A DNA stretch of 64,000 bases from Aestuariispira insulae (GTDB lineage: Bacteria; Pseudomonadota; Alphaproteobacteria; UBA8366; Aestuariispiraceae), in assembly GCF_003385955.1 (NCBI RefSeq), contig NZ_QRDW01000016.1, positions 1 to 64,000 of the forward strand, in the 5' to 3' direction. Below the pieces are notes generated by a model. That model had not been told where the DNA came from. It ran no database searches and saw nothing but the letters and a program-made list of their open reading frames with translations. The position numbers were made by a program, and so were the translations under genes. Numbering within the stretch: position 1 is the first letter of the stretch; every line of letters starts with the position of its first letter. Shown here piece after piece: positions 51,393 to 60,036 of this stretch.

Positions 51393-52339
51393 GCAGGGAG
51401 CCTGACTTGTCTGGAGATCGTGCCTCTTCAGGGGGCAGTTCACTTGTCACAGAACGCCATTCCTCCTTCCGGGCCAGTATTAACCTGGCTGCTTTCCTGC
51501 TGATGGTGGTGGTTTTGCTGCCGCTTTATGTGCTGTCCTATCCCCTGGGGCGGCATACGCAGCGGATCTTTGCCAAGGCTTTTTTCAAATATTGCAATAT
51601 CCTGGTTGGTTTGAAGGTCAAGCGCAGTGGCGCGAAACCCAATGGTCGGGGCACGCTCTATGTGGCCAACCATGCCAGCTACCTGGATATACCCGTGCTT
51701 GGCGCGCTGACCAATGGCCAGTTTGTGGCCAAATCGGAAGTGCGCGGCTGGCCGGTATTTGGCTTTTTGGCGGCCATTGCCCGGACCATTTTTGTTTCCC
51801 GGCAAACCTCACGCATCCCCCAGGAACGGTTGGAAATCGCCAGCCGCCTGGCACGGGGCGAGAGCATCTTTATCTTCCCCGAAGGCAGCAGCAGCGACGG
51901 CACCGGTGTTTTACCCTTCCGGCCGGGCCTGCTCTCGGCGGTACATGCCGATCCGGACCTTGTGATCCCGGTCCAACCTGTCTCTGTCACTTATGGGCCG
52001 GAAAGCAAGAAAAAACCGGTCCAGCCGAAAGAAGTCCGCGATCAATATGCCTGGTATGGCGATATGGAATTGGCACCGCATCTCTGGTACCTGTTCGGCA
52101 TTAGCCGGAAAATCCGGGTCAATGTACATTTTCATGAGCCGCGCCCGGCGACGGAATTTGAAAATCCCCGTGATTTGGCGATTTGGGCGGAACATGCCGT
52201 GGCGAAAGATATGGCCCAGCGCCTGCCTGGCATCGGCAAGGCCCCCCGCGACCCGGAAGAACAGGTCAAGCCGCTGCAATTGGTCGTCGAAAACGACGAG
52301 GACCCAAAAAAGCTCAAAGGGCTTCGCAAGATGAATTGA
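51389..52339 (+). CDS. olsA: OlsA, lyso-ornithine lipid O-acyltransferase
   Basis: A 316-residue PlsC-family acyltransferase with a membrane helix (about 31-53), the H95-x4-D100 motif in NHASYLD and the FPEGSSSDG acyl-acceptor motif near 172. It adds the second, ester-linked acyl chain to complete ornithine lipid. GTG 51389 overlaps the olsB stop; TTG 51407 after GGGAG is another possible start. Confidence 0.9.
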   Translation: MSREPDLSGDRASSGGSSLVTERHSSFRASINLAAFLLMVVVLLPLYVLSYPLGRHTQRIFAKAFFKYCNILVGLKVKRSGAKPNGRGTLYVANHASYLDIPVLGALTNGQFVAKSEVRGWPVFGFLAAIARTIFVSRQTSRIPQERLEIASRLARGESIFIFPEGSSSDGTGVLPFRPGLLSAVHADPDLVIPVQPVSVTYGPESKKKPVQPKEVRDQYAWYGDMELAPHLWYLFGISRKIRVNVHFHEPRPATEFENPRDLAIWAEHAVAKDMAQRLPGIGKAPRDPEEQVKPLQLVVENDEDPKKLKGLRKMN

Positions 52340-52497
52340 TGTGGGGAAGGCGTTGGCCCACGGCCATTCCTGGTTTCCCCTTTTCACGAACGACCAGTTT
52401 TTGTACTGTCCGGCGGATGGGCCCGCAGGGACGACCTTGCCGTTGACAGGGCCATTTCAGGGGACGACCCTTGAATGGTATCCCAAGGAGCTGTGCC

Positions 52498-52905
52498 ATG
52501 AGCGGACTCACAAACCTCGAACAATTGATCCGGTCCATGGAGCCGGTGCTGGCGCCGGAGAGATATATCTTTGTCACCCTGCAGCCGGATGAATTGCTGC
52601 CCTATGGCCTGAAGCCACGCATGGTTTTTGAGGAAGAAGAGGGCACCACCGTCATCTGCCGCCAGTCGGAGGCGGCTGACTATCATCTGAACGGCCAGTT
52701 CCCCTGCCGAATGATTACGTTGAATGTGCATTCCTCGCTGGAGGCGGTCGGTTTCATCGCCCGCATCGCCACGCGCCTAGCTGCGGAAGGGATGGGGGTT
52801 AATCCGGTTTCAGGCTATTTCCATGATCACTTGTTTGTGCCGGAAAGTCGCGCCGATGACGCCCTCGACTGCTTGCGGGCCATGATCACGGAGGTAGGCG
52901 CATGA
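52498..52905 (+). CDS. ACT-domain protein (COG3602-like)
   Basis: A 135-residue protein with an N-terminal ACT-like module (YIFVTLQPDELLPYGLKPRM, about 25-60) and a second ACT module (about 70-130: RMITLNVHSSLEAVGFIARI and HDHLFVPESRADDAL). ACT modules bind amino acids and regulate; no enzyme domain is present. AAGGAG lies 8 nt before ATG 52498. It overlaps the following metallo-beta-lactamase gene, so the two act in one unit. Confidence 0.82.
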   Translation: MSGLTNLEQLIRSMEPVLAPERYIFVTLQPDELLPYGLKPRMVFEEEEGTTVICRQSEAADYHLNGQFPCRMITLNVHSSLEAVGFIARIATRLAAEGMGVNPVSGYFHDHLFVPESRADDALDCLRAMITEVGA

Positions 52906-53663
52906 CCATCCGGATTGCCGATAAATGGTTCGCCCTGAGAAAGGTGGATGAAGATATCACCCATCTTTGGGAGCCCCATGTCGCTCCGTTGATCCAGTGT
53001 AACATCTGGCATGTGCGGGGATCCGAGCGCGATATGATCGTGGATACCGGTCTTGGCATCGCCAGCCTGCATGATGCCACCCGCCACTTGATCGACAAAC
53101 CGGTCGATGCGGTGGCGACCCACACCCATTTCGATCATGTGGGCGGGCATCATGAATTTGAAAGCCGTATCGTGCATGCGGCCGAAGCCCCGCAATTGCG
53201 CCAGCCGCCAGAGGCCACCTTGCGGGGGGATATTTTGCGCGATTGGTTGGGTGAGGATTGTGGATATGACATCCCCGATGACTTGATCCACAGCCTGCCC
53301 CATGACGCCTATTGTCCGGATCATTATTGCGTGGCCCCGGCGGAACCCACCCGTATTGTCGAGGAAGGGGATGTCATCGATCTGGGGAACCGGCAGTTTG
53401 AAATTCTGCATTTGCCGGGCCATTCACCCGGCGGGATCGGCCTATGGGAGGCCAAGACCGGGATCCTGTTTTCCGGGGACACGGTGTATGACGGGCCGTT
53501 GCTGGACCAGGGCGAGGATGCGGATATCGACGAATACATTCGCTCCATGAAGCGTTTGCGAGAAATGCCGGTATCTGTCGTGCATGGTGGCCATGACCCA
53601 AGCTTCGGGCGGGAACGGCTGGTTGAGCTTTGTGATGCTTATCTGAGGTCCAAGGGGGCTTAA
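52902..53663 (+). CDS. metallo-beta-lactamase-fold hydrolase
   Basis: A 253-residue MBL-fold enzyme with H74, H76, D78 and H79 in THTHFDHVGGH, later metal ligands in LPGHSPGGIG and FSGDTVYDG, and a C-terminal VHGGHDPSFG. The fold covers glyoxalase II-like thioesterases, lactonases and others; the substrate is not readable. Coupled to the ACT-domain gene. Confidence 0.87.
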   Translation: MTIRIADKWFALRKVDEDITHLWEPHVAPLIQCNIWHVRGSERDMIVDTGLGIASLHDATRHLIDKPVDAVATHTHFDHVGGHHEFESRIVHAAEAPQLRQPPEATLRGDILRDWLGEDCGYDIPDDLIHSLPHDAYCPDHYCVAPAEPTRIVEEGDVIDLGNRQFEILHLPGHSPGGIGLWEAKTGILFSGDTVYDGPLLDQGEDADIDEYIRSMKRLREMPVSVVHGGHDPSFGRERLVELCDAYLRSKGA

Positions 53664-53781
53664 TTCTGGAAACCGGCCAAAATCCGGGTCCGTCGCGTGG
53701 TCAATACCCCTTCATCAAATCGATCTACAAAGCAAACAGATCAGTATGCGAATATAAAATCACCTGGCGTGGGGATGGCGA

Positions 53782-54261
53782 TTAGGTGCCATATTGGATG
53801 TCGATCACTTCCAACTCGTCTTCTCCGGCCGGTGTGCGTACCAGGACCAGATCACCCACTTCGGCCTTCATCAAGGCACGTGCCACCGGCGAGATCCAGC
53901 TGATTTTGCCGTTCAGGCTGTCGGTTTCATCTTCGCCGACAATCTGGATGGTGATCTCCTGCTCGCGGCTATTCTCATAAGTGACGGTCGCGCCGAAAAA
54001 CACCCGGTCTTTATTGGGTTGTTCGCTGGGGTCGACGATTTTTGCCTTTTCCAGCCGTTTGCGCAGGAAACGGACACGCCGGTCAATTTCGCGTAGTCGT
54101 TTCTTGCCATAGAGATAATCACCGTTTTCGCTGCGGTCGCCATTGCTGGCCGCCCAGGAAACAATATTGACGATTTCCGGGCGTTCTTTTTTCCAGAGAT
54201 GGTTCAATTCATCCTGCAGGGATTTGTAGCCGGCAGGGGTGATGTAATTGGGGCGATCCAT
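53782..54261 (-). CDS. greB: transcription elongation factor GreB
   Basis: A 159-residue GreA/GreB protein: N-terminal coiled coil with WAASNGDRSENGDYLYGKKR and REIDRRVRFLRKRLEKAKI, and C-terminal FKBP-like domain with ISWISPVARALMKAEVGD. The YGKKRLREIDRR segment marks GreB rather than GreA. It rescues backtracked RNA polymerase by stimulating transcript cleavage. Confidence 0.94.
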   Translation of the reverse strand: MDRPNYITPAGYKSLQDELNHLWKKERPEIVNIVSWAASNGDRSENGDYLYGKKRLREIDRRVRFLRKRLEKAKIVDPSEQPNKDRVFFGATVTYENSREQEITIQIVGEDETDSLNGKISWISPVARALMKAEVGDLVLVRTPAGEDELEVIDIQYGT

Positions 54262-54284
54262 GATGTGCGTTATACCTCGGGGCA

Positions 54285-54318
54285 GAAAAACCGGAGGCGG
54301 CGGAAACCATCCGCCGCC
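54285..54318 (-). terminator. Rho-independent terminator of the aminotransferase gene
   Basis: On the minus strand: stem GGCGGCGGA / TCCGCCGCC with a 5-nt loop, then CCGG and a run of five T. It lies 22 bp after the aminotransferase stop, within the gap before greB. Confidence 0.85.
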
Positions 54319-54340
54319 CCGTCAGAATAACCGCTTGTGA

Positions 54341-55612
54341 TCAGCTTTTCAGTTTGTTTGCGCAGGCCAGCTCAACACAGGCGCAGAAAACCTCCATGGC
54401 CTGTTTGATCTCATCCACGCCGGGCATGGTGGGCGCGATGCGGATATTGCGGTCGCGCGGATCCTTGCCATAGGGGAAGGTGGCCCCGGCCGGGGTCAAC
54501 TTGACCCCCGCATCACCGGCCAAGCGTACCACTTCTGCGGCACAGCCATCCATCACATCTACACTGACAAAATAGCCGCCTTTTGGTTCGGTCCAGCTGG
54601 CGATGCCCTTGCCTGCCAGGTTTTTCTCAAGCGCGTCCAGCACGGCTTTGAATTTCGGCGCGATCAAATCTGCATGGCCGTCCATATGCTTGTGCAGGCC
54701 TTTCATGTCGCCGAAGAATTTCACATGGCGCAGCTGATTGATTTTGTCCGGCCCGATGGAAGAAAAGGACAGTTTCTTCTTGGCATCCGCAATGTTGTTT
54801 TCACTGGCGGCCAGCACTGCCACGCCGGAACCGGCATGGGTTATTTTGGAGGTCGAGCCAACCATGAGCGCACGGTCCGCATTGCCGGCGGCCTCACAGG
54901 CTTTCAGAAGGTTTTTAACCTCGGCCAATTTGCCTTCGATACGATGCACCGCATAGGCATTGTCCCAGATGATGCGGAAATCACCGGCGGCCACGGGCAT
55001 GGCGGCCAGACGGTCCACAACCTCGTCTGAATAGACACAGCCGGTCGGGTTGGAATATTTCGGCACGCACCAGATGCCTTTGATCGTGGCATCGGATTTG
55101 ACCAAGGCTTCCACCTGGTCCATGTCCGGGCCATCGACGGTCATATCCACATTGACCATCTCAATGCCCAGCCGTTCGCAAATGCCGAAATGGCGGTCAT
55201 AGCCGGGAACGGGGCAGATGAATTTAATCTTGCCATGGTCTTTCCACGGCTTGTGGCCCGGCATGCCAAAAAGCATGGCACCGGCCAGAATGTCATACAT
55301 GATCTGAAGGCTGCTATTGCCGCCGATCAGGATCTGGCTGGTGCTGACATCCATATAATCGGCAAACAGCTTCTTTGCCTCTGGGATGCCGTCCAGGATG
55401 CCATAATTGCGATAATCGGTGCCATCTTCGCCAGCAGTCTCACCCGCGCCGACAATGGTCAGGATATCGTCGCTGAGGTTAAGTTGATCGGCGGCCGGTT
55501 TGCCGCGGGTCATGTCCAAAGCCAGGTTACGGCCCCGCAGGGAATCGTAATTCTCCAGGGCGGCGGCCTGAAAGGCGTCGAGTTCTTTGGCGGATTTGGA
55601 GGTCAAGGTCAT
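54341..55612 (-). CDS. class I aminotransferase (MocR-type aspartate aminotransferase group)
   Basis: A 423-residue PLP aminotransferase of the COG1167/PF12897 type without a DNA-binding domain. It shows DMTRGKPAADQLNLS, the YGILDGIPEAKKL segment, CVPKYSNPTG, IWDNAYAVH and the PLP lysine K256 in GSTSKITHAG. Related proteins act as aspartate aminotransferases. It lies apart from other amino acid genes. Confidence 0.88.
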   Translation of the reverse strand: MTLTSKSAKELDAFQAAALENYDSLRGRNLALDMTRGKPAADQLNLSDDILTIVGAGETAGEDGTDYRNYGILDGIPEAKKLFADYMDVSTSQILIGGNSSLQIMYDILAGAMLFGMPGHKPWKDHGKIKFICPVPGYDRHFGICERLGIEMVNVDMTVDGPDMDQVEALVKSDATIKGIWCVPKYSNPTGCVYSDEVVDRLAAMPVAAGDFRIIWDNAYAVHRIEGKLAEVKNLLKACEAAGNADRALMVGSTSKITHAGSGVAVLAASENNIADAKKKLSFSSIGPDKINQLRHVKFFGDMKGLHKHMDGHADLIAPKFKAVLDALEKNLAGKGIASWTEPKGGYFVSVDVMDGCAAEVVRLAGDAGVKLTPAGATFPYGKDPRDRNIRIAPTMPGVDEIKQAMEVFCACVELACANKLKS

Positions 55613-55734
55613 CGTTAGTCAGTCCCGATTACAATAGTTCCCATGCGCCCAGATTTCGGGGAGCATCAGGTTGCAGAAGGCGGGCATAATCGTGAATTTC
55701 TGAGGCTTTGCCAAGAAGAAAGGCGAAGAAAGCC

Positions 55735-56289
55735 TCAGGATTTGCTGTCTTCGCGACGCCTTGTGAGATAAGCATAAACCGCACCGGCGGCCATGCCGAA
55801 GAAATGCCCTTCAAAGGAAATATGGCTGGCCAGCGGCAGCAGGCCGTAAACCAGGCCGCCATAGAAAAAGATGACAGCTAATGCAATGGCGATTGAGCGA
55901 AAATCGCGGTGGAACATGCCCTTAGCCAGAAGATATCCGAAAAAGCCAAAGACCAGGCTGCTGGCGCCGATATGATAGGCGCTGCGCCCGATCAGCCAGA
56001 TCATGGCACCGCCGACAAGGGTGACAAAGGCCGTGAGGCGTATGAAATGCTTCCGGCCATCCAGGGCAACCGCGATTCCGAGAATTAGCAGTGGTAGGCT
56101 ATTGGATAGAGCATGATACAGATCACCATGAATCCAGGGGCTGAGCGGAATACCGATCAATCCGCTTAATTGACGGGGAAGAATGCCCCATTGCACGAGG
56201 CTGTGATTCAAAATCAGGTTGACGATCTCCACCGCCCAGAGGGCGAGCAGGGGAAATAAGGCAATCTTGAGGCTTTTGATTCTTTCCAT
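55735..56289 (-). CDS. rhomboid-family intramembrane serine protease
   Basis: A 184-residue membrane protein with rhomboid elements: HGDLYHALSN (H and N63), catalytic S110 in HIGASS-LVFG, and H162 in SFEGHFFGMAAG. It is short, with about six helices, like many bacterial rhomboids. The open frame continues to 56394, but ATG 56289 starts just before the first helix with AGG 6 nt upstream. Confidence 0.85.
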   Translation of the reverse strand: MERIKSLKIALFPLLALWAVEIVNLILNHSLVQWGILPRQLSGLIGIPLSPWIHGDLYHALSNSLPLLILGIAVALDGRKHFIRLTAFVTLVGGAMIWLIGRSAYHIGASSLVFGFFGYLLAKGMFHRDFRSIAIALAVIFFYGGLVYGLLPLASHISFEGHFFGMAAGAVYAYLTRRREDSKS

Positions 56290-56473
56290 TGTAACCTGAT
56301 CCGGTTTGCGTATATATCCGGGGCCTGTCCGGAGCGGCCTGCAGAGGTTTTCGCGCCGTTCGGTGTCAGGGGACAGTTTTGGTCCCGAAAACAATGGCGA
56401 AAAATTAGATGCAAATTCGATCTATTTTGTTGCCACTTTAATCAATTATTTAGTTATCGCTGTTCTACTTTAA

Positions 56474-56493
56474 ATGCTTTTAAATAAAAGCAT
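56474..56493. promoter_or_regulatory. palindrome in divergent promoter region
   Basis: Perfect inverted repeat ATGCTTTT / AAAAGCAT with 4-nt centre AAAT, in an A+T-rich 272-bp gap between the rhomboid and lipoprotein genes. Confidence 0.5.
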
Positions 56494-56561
56494 GATCAAT
56501 TAGTTGCCTAGTATTGATTTTCAGTTCGGGCAACTTGCTGTAGAACATAGTGAGGGGCATT

Positions 56562-57560
56562 ATGTTTTCCAAGAAACAAATGACCGCCCGCCCGGTGTTA
56601 AGATCAACCTGCACCCTGCGGGCCATGCTGGCCGCTGTTTCCGCAGGCTTCTTGTTAAGCGCGTGCGGCACTCCCAGCTATGTGAATGAAAACCGAAGTC
56701 GTGCGGAAATGGGCAATGACACGCCCTCCGTGGAAACCGTTTCCTATAAAATTCATAATGCCTTTCGGGAGCAGCCGCCACTATGTGTCGCTGTGCTGCC
56801 GCTGGATGATAACGGAAAATTGGAACCATCACAGCGTGAAGGGGTGCGTCGCATTTTCTATGCTCAACTGGCCCCGCAAAAGAAACGTGATGTTGAACTG
56901 CAGGATGTGGATAATGCGCTCCTGGCTTTGCCGGAAGAGTTTCGGGATGATCCGGTGGCACTGGGATATGCGTTGGAATGCGATACGATGCTCACCGGTC
57001 GAATCACCCATTATGGCAGCGGGTTTTACGGGCTTTATTCCAATGTATCGGTCGGTGCGGATGTCAAATTGATCCGTACCACCGATGGGGCTGTTCTGTG
57101 GGAAGGCCGTCATGTGGCGAGCAGCCATGGCGGCTCCGTGCCGTTCACGCCGGTGGGCCTGGTTTCCGGCATGGTTCGTGCCGCTAATAATGTGAATGGA
57201 GAACAGCTGGACCGTGTGACCAATGACCTGGCCCGCCGTCTGGTGAGCACCATTCCCGACAATACCGAATTTCTCTATGCCAGAGTGCCTGCGATCAAGC
57301 TGCGCACTGGCCCGGGCTCGGATTATCCGGTGGTCGATCTGTACCCTGCCGCGGGAAAACTGGAATATATCGGCCCGTCAGAAGATAAGGACTGGGTGAC
57401 GGTGCGCGATACCGCCGGTCAACTGGCCTATGTTCTGGCACAGGATGTCACCATGGATCGTGAAGCTGTGCCGCCCCTTCTGCCAACCCCGGATATGGCC
57501 AGTTGCCAGGACGCGGATTTTGACCCGGAAACCGACATTGCCCTTGCGAGCGGTTGCTGA
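56562..57560 (+). CDS. secreted lipoprotein with bacterial SH3 domain
   Basis: A 332-residue lipoprotein: signal peptide with lipobox LSAC and acylated C35, a middle alpha/beta domain (about 70-225) with CVAVLPLDDNGKLEPSQREG and LLTGRITHYGSGFYGLYSNV like GNA1162/DUF799 family lipoproteins, then an SH3b-type domain (about 245-305: AIKLRTGPGSDYPVVDLYPA). SH3b units usually bind cell-wall peptide. ATG 56562 follows GAGGGG. A terminator lies after the gene. Confidence 0.82.
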   Translation: MFSKKQMTARPVLRSTCTLRAMLAAVSAGFLLSACGTPSYVNENRSRAEMGNDTPSVETVSYKIHNAFREQPPLCVAVLPLDDNGKLEPSQREGVRRIFYAQLAPQKKRDVELQDVDNALLALPEEFRDDPVALGYALECDTMLTGRITHYGSGFYGLYSNVSVGADVKLIRTTDGAVLWEGRHVASSHGGSVPFTPVGLVSGMVRAANNVNGEQLDRVTNDLARRLVSTIPDNTEFLYARVPAIKLRTGPGSDYPVVDLYPAAGKLEYIGPSEDKDWVTVRDTAGQLAYVLAQDVTMDREAVPPLLPTPDMASCQDADFDPETDIALASGC

Positions 57561-57584
57561 ATTACCTGCCTCCCTCCCTCTGAC

Positions 57585-57620
57585 AACCGGTCCTTTCGCC
57601 ACGGGGACCGGTTTTTTTTT
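57585..57620 (+). terminator. Rho-independent terminator after SH3 lipoprotein
   Basis: Perfect 9-bp stem AACCGGTCC / GGACCGGTT and a run of nine or more T. Confidence 0.93.
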
Positions 57621-57673
57621 GCCCGGCACCGGGCTATGCTGAGAGCGAACAAGAAGAGATTGCCTGTCCGCCC

Positions 57674-58141
57674 ATGCCAAAAAAGACCCTGCTGATCGTC
57701 GCCCATGTCCCATCCACCAATACAAAGGCCTTATGCGATGCGGTTGTCCAGGGGGCGGCACATCCGGATATCGAGAATGTATCTGTTGTCTGCAAAACGC
57801 CGTTTGAAGCAGGCCCAGAAGATGTGCTTGCCGCGGACGCCGTGATCTTGGGCACCACCGAAAATCTGGGTTATATGAGTGGCGCGCTCAAAGATTTCTT
57901 TGACCGGACCTATTATCCGGTCTTGGAGGAAAAACAGGGGCTGGCCTTTGCGCTCTATATCCGGGCGGGCCATGACGGCACCGGGACAAGAAGGGCGGTG
58001 GAGAGCATCACCACCGGTCTTCGCTGGAAGGCGGTTTGCGACCCTCTGGTCTGTCGCGGGGAATGGGCGGATGAATTCCTGGATCAATGTGAAGAATTGG
58101 GGATGCTGGTCGCGGTCGGTCTGGATGCCGGGATTCTCTAG
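57674..58141 (+). CDS. flavodoxin-like / NADPH-dependent FMN reductase family protein
   Basis: A 155-residue flavodoxin-fold protein: LLIVAHVPSTNTKALCDAV binds the FMN phosphate, and DAVILGTTENLGYMSGALKDFFDRTYYP is the flavin-contact loop. It is probably a flavin reductase or WrbA-like protein. It is preceded by a terminator and has a poor ribosome site. Confidence 0.85.
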   Translation: MPKKTLLIVAHVPSTNTKALCDAVVQGAAHPDIENVSVVCKTPFEAGPEDVLAADAVILGTTENLGYMSGALKDFFDRTYYPVLEEKQGLAFALYIRAGHDGTGTRRAVESITTGLRWKAVCDPLVCRGEWADEFLDQCEELGMLVAVGLDAGIL

Positions 58142-58166
58142 CCGGGCGACGGGCTCAGTCGGCAGC

Positions 58167-58928
58167 CTATTCCAGGCTGCGGTTTAACTGGCGCAGCAGG
58201 TTTTGGGCCGCCTGTTCATGACCACCCGCCAGTTTGCTGATGGCAATGTAATAGGCTTTTGGGGGTATGTAGGGGGGATCCAGGATCAAAACCTGACCTT
58301 CCGCGCCTTCCTCTCGGATCAAATCGCCCGCCACCCGCTTTGCCACCACGATCGATTGGAGGCTGCGCCCGCTCAGCAGGTATTTCAATGCATCATGATC
58401 ATTGGCCAAACCTTTGTTATAGGGTTGGATGCCGTCCTCTCTTAAACGGTCATTGATGGAATAGCCGACCGGCGCGCCAATGGGGCGCGGTATTGATTTT
58501 ACATTGCGTGTATTGTCCCAGCTGTGTTTGGCACCGACAAGGGTCAGGAAAACATAGCTCACCATGTCCATCGGTTTTTCCGTGAAATAGGCGTATCCTG
58601 CCCGTTCCGCCGAATGGCTCGCGGAATAGACGATATCCTGTTTTCCAAGCCGGATCGCCAGAAGGCAGCGCTTCCAGGGCATTGCTGAGATTTCGACTTT
58701 CCGGCCCAGTTGGTCGAATAATGTGCGCACAATCTGGGTATGTGTGCCGGTCACAGCGCCGGTTTTACTATCGACAATTGAGAAGGGAGGCCAATGGGCG
58801 GTACAGGCGCGTACAGGCTTATCAGATGCACTGGCTTCAACGGTGATAAGGCTTCCTGTCATCAGGAGGGCCCCGGCCAGTGTTGGACGGACATATCGGC
58901 AGATTTTTTGTGGAAGGCGGTTTTCCAT
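58167..58928 (-). CDS. periplasmic solute-binding protein (SBP_bac_3 family)
   Basis: A 253-residue binding protein: signal peptide (about 1-34, ending ASASDK), then VRACTAHWPPFSIVDSKTG and a GTHTQIVRTLFDQLG segment characteristic of amino-acid-type family 3 binding proteins. No ABC permease or ATPase is nearby, so it may be an orphan sensor or receptor. It is convergent with the flavodoxin gene. Confidence 0.82.
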   Translation of the reverse strand: MENRLPQKICRYVRPTLAGALLMTGSLITVEASASDKPVRACTAHWPPFSIVDSKTGAVTGTHTQIVRTLFDQLGRKVEISAMPWKRCLLAIRLGKQDIVYSASHSAERAGYAYFTEKPMDMVSYVFLTLVGAKHSWDNTRNVKSIPRPIGAPVGYSINDRLREDGIQPYNKGLANDHDALKYLLSGRSLQSIVVAKRVAGDLIREEGAEGQVLILDPPYIPPKAYYIAISKLAGGHEQAAQNLLRQLNRSLE

Positions 58929-59040
58929 GGACAGGTCCAGGCTGGTGGTTTTAACAGATCCATCATAGAGTTAACCGGCTAAAAATATATTAACCGCCCG
59001 AGGGTTTAAGCATCCTCCCAAGGCGGAATCGGAGCGATCA

Positions 59041-60027
59041 ATGGACCATCCATTTGCAAAATATGTCCGTATCCTGGGCAAGGGGCCAGGTATCTCCCGT
59101 GACCTGGGGGCGGAAGAAGCCTATGAGGCGTTCAGTATGGTCCTGAAAGGTGAGGTCGAGCCGCTTCAGCTTGGCGCATTTTTGTGCCTGATGCGCTATA
59201 AAAAAGAGACCCCGGTGGAATTGGCTGCTTTTGTACGGGCAGTGAAAGACACCATGTCGCCTGCGCCCGATATTGCGGTGGATTTGGACTGGCCGTCCTA
59301 TGCGGACCGGCACCGGCAATTGCCGTGGTTCGTGTTATCGGCCCTGATGCTGGCGCAAAATGGTGTGCGTATCTTCATGCATGGCATTGAAGGTTTTTCC
59401 GAAGGCCTGATGCCGACCCGTCCGGTATTAAGGGCTTTGGGGCTGCCGATCCTGAGAGACTGGGACGGGGTGGTGCAGGCGCTGGATCACGGAAATTTTG
59501 CCTATATGGGGCTGGAGGATTTTGCGCCGTCTCTGGAAAAACTTTTTGGGTTGCGGTCTTTGCTGGGGTTGCGCTCGCCGGTGAATTCCCTGTCGCGGGA
59601 ATTAAATGTCCTGGATGCGCCCGCGCAATTGCAGGGCGTTTTTCATCCGACCTATAGCGATCCCCATCGTGAATCCGGCCGGATTTCAGGGCAAAAGAAC
59701 CTTTCCGTCTTCAAAGGCGGCGGCGGAGAGGTTCAATGCAATCCCTATAAGCCGATCAAGATTTTCGGGCTTCGCGACGGACAGCCCCATGATGTCACCT
59801 GGCCCGCCAGCATGACCGGAACAGCCTATAACTGGCGTGAAGAGCCTCTGGAATTGGCACGCATTGTCGCGCTGTGGCGGGGAGAGGTGGATGAGGCGGA
59901 TTTCGGCCATGCCGTGGCGGCGATCATCGATACGGCTGCGGTTGCGCTCTATACCATGGGCCGGGCAGAAGAACCGGAAGAGGCCCGGGCCATGGCCAGG
60001 GCCATGTGGCACGATCGGACCGAATGA
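59041..60027 (+). CDS. TrpD2/YbiB-like protein (anthranilate phosphoribosyltransferase fold)
   Basis: A 328-residue protein of the nucleoside-phosphorylase/phosphoribosyltransferase class 3 fold. It has the N-terminal helical domain (LGAEEAYEAFSMVLKGEVEP), LQLGAFLCLMRYKKET, RPVLRALGLPIL, and LLGLRSPVNSLSREL; the PRPP-binding GTGGD of TrpD is absent, as in YbiB/TrpD2 proteins that bind nucleic acid. GGAG lies 7 nt before ATG 59041. No trp genes are near. Confidence 0.82.
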   Translation: MDHPFAKYVRILGKGPGISRDLGAEEAYEAFSMVLKGEVEPLQLGAFLCLMRYKKETPVELAAFVRAVKDTMSPAPDIAVDLDWPSYADRHRQLPWFVLSALMLAQNGVRIFMHGIEGFSEGLMPTRPVLRALGLPILRDWDGVVQALDHGNFAYMGLEDFAPSLEKLFGLRSLLGLRSPVNSLSRELNVLDAPAQLQGVFHPTYSDPHRESGRISGQKNLSVFKGGGGEVQCNPYKPIKIFGLRDGQPHDVTWPASMTGTAYNWREEPLELARIVALWRGEVDEADFGHAVAAIIDTAAVALYTMGRAEEPEEARAMARAMWHDRTE

Positions 60028-60036
60028 TGTCCCCGA

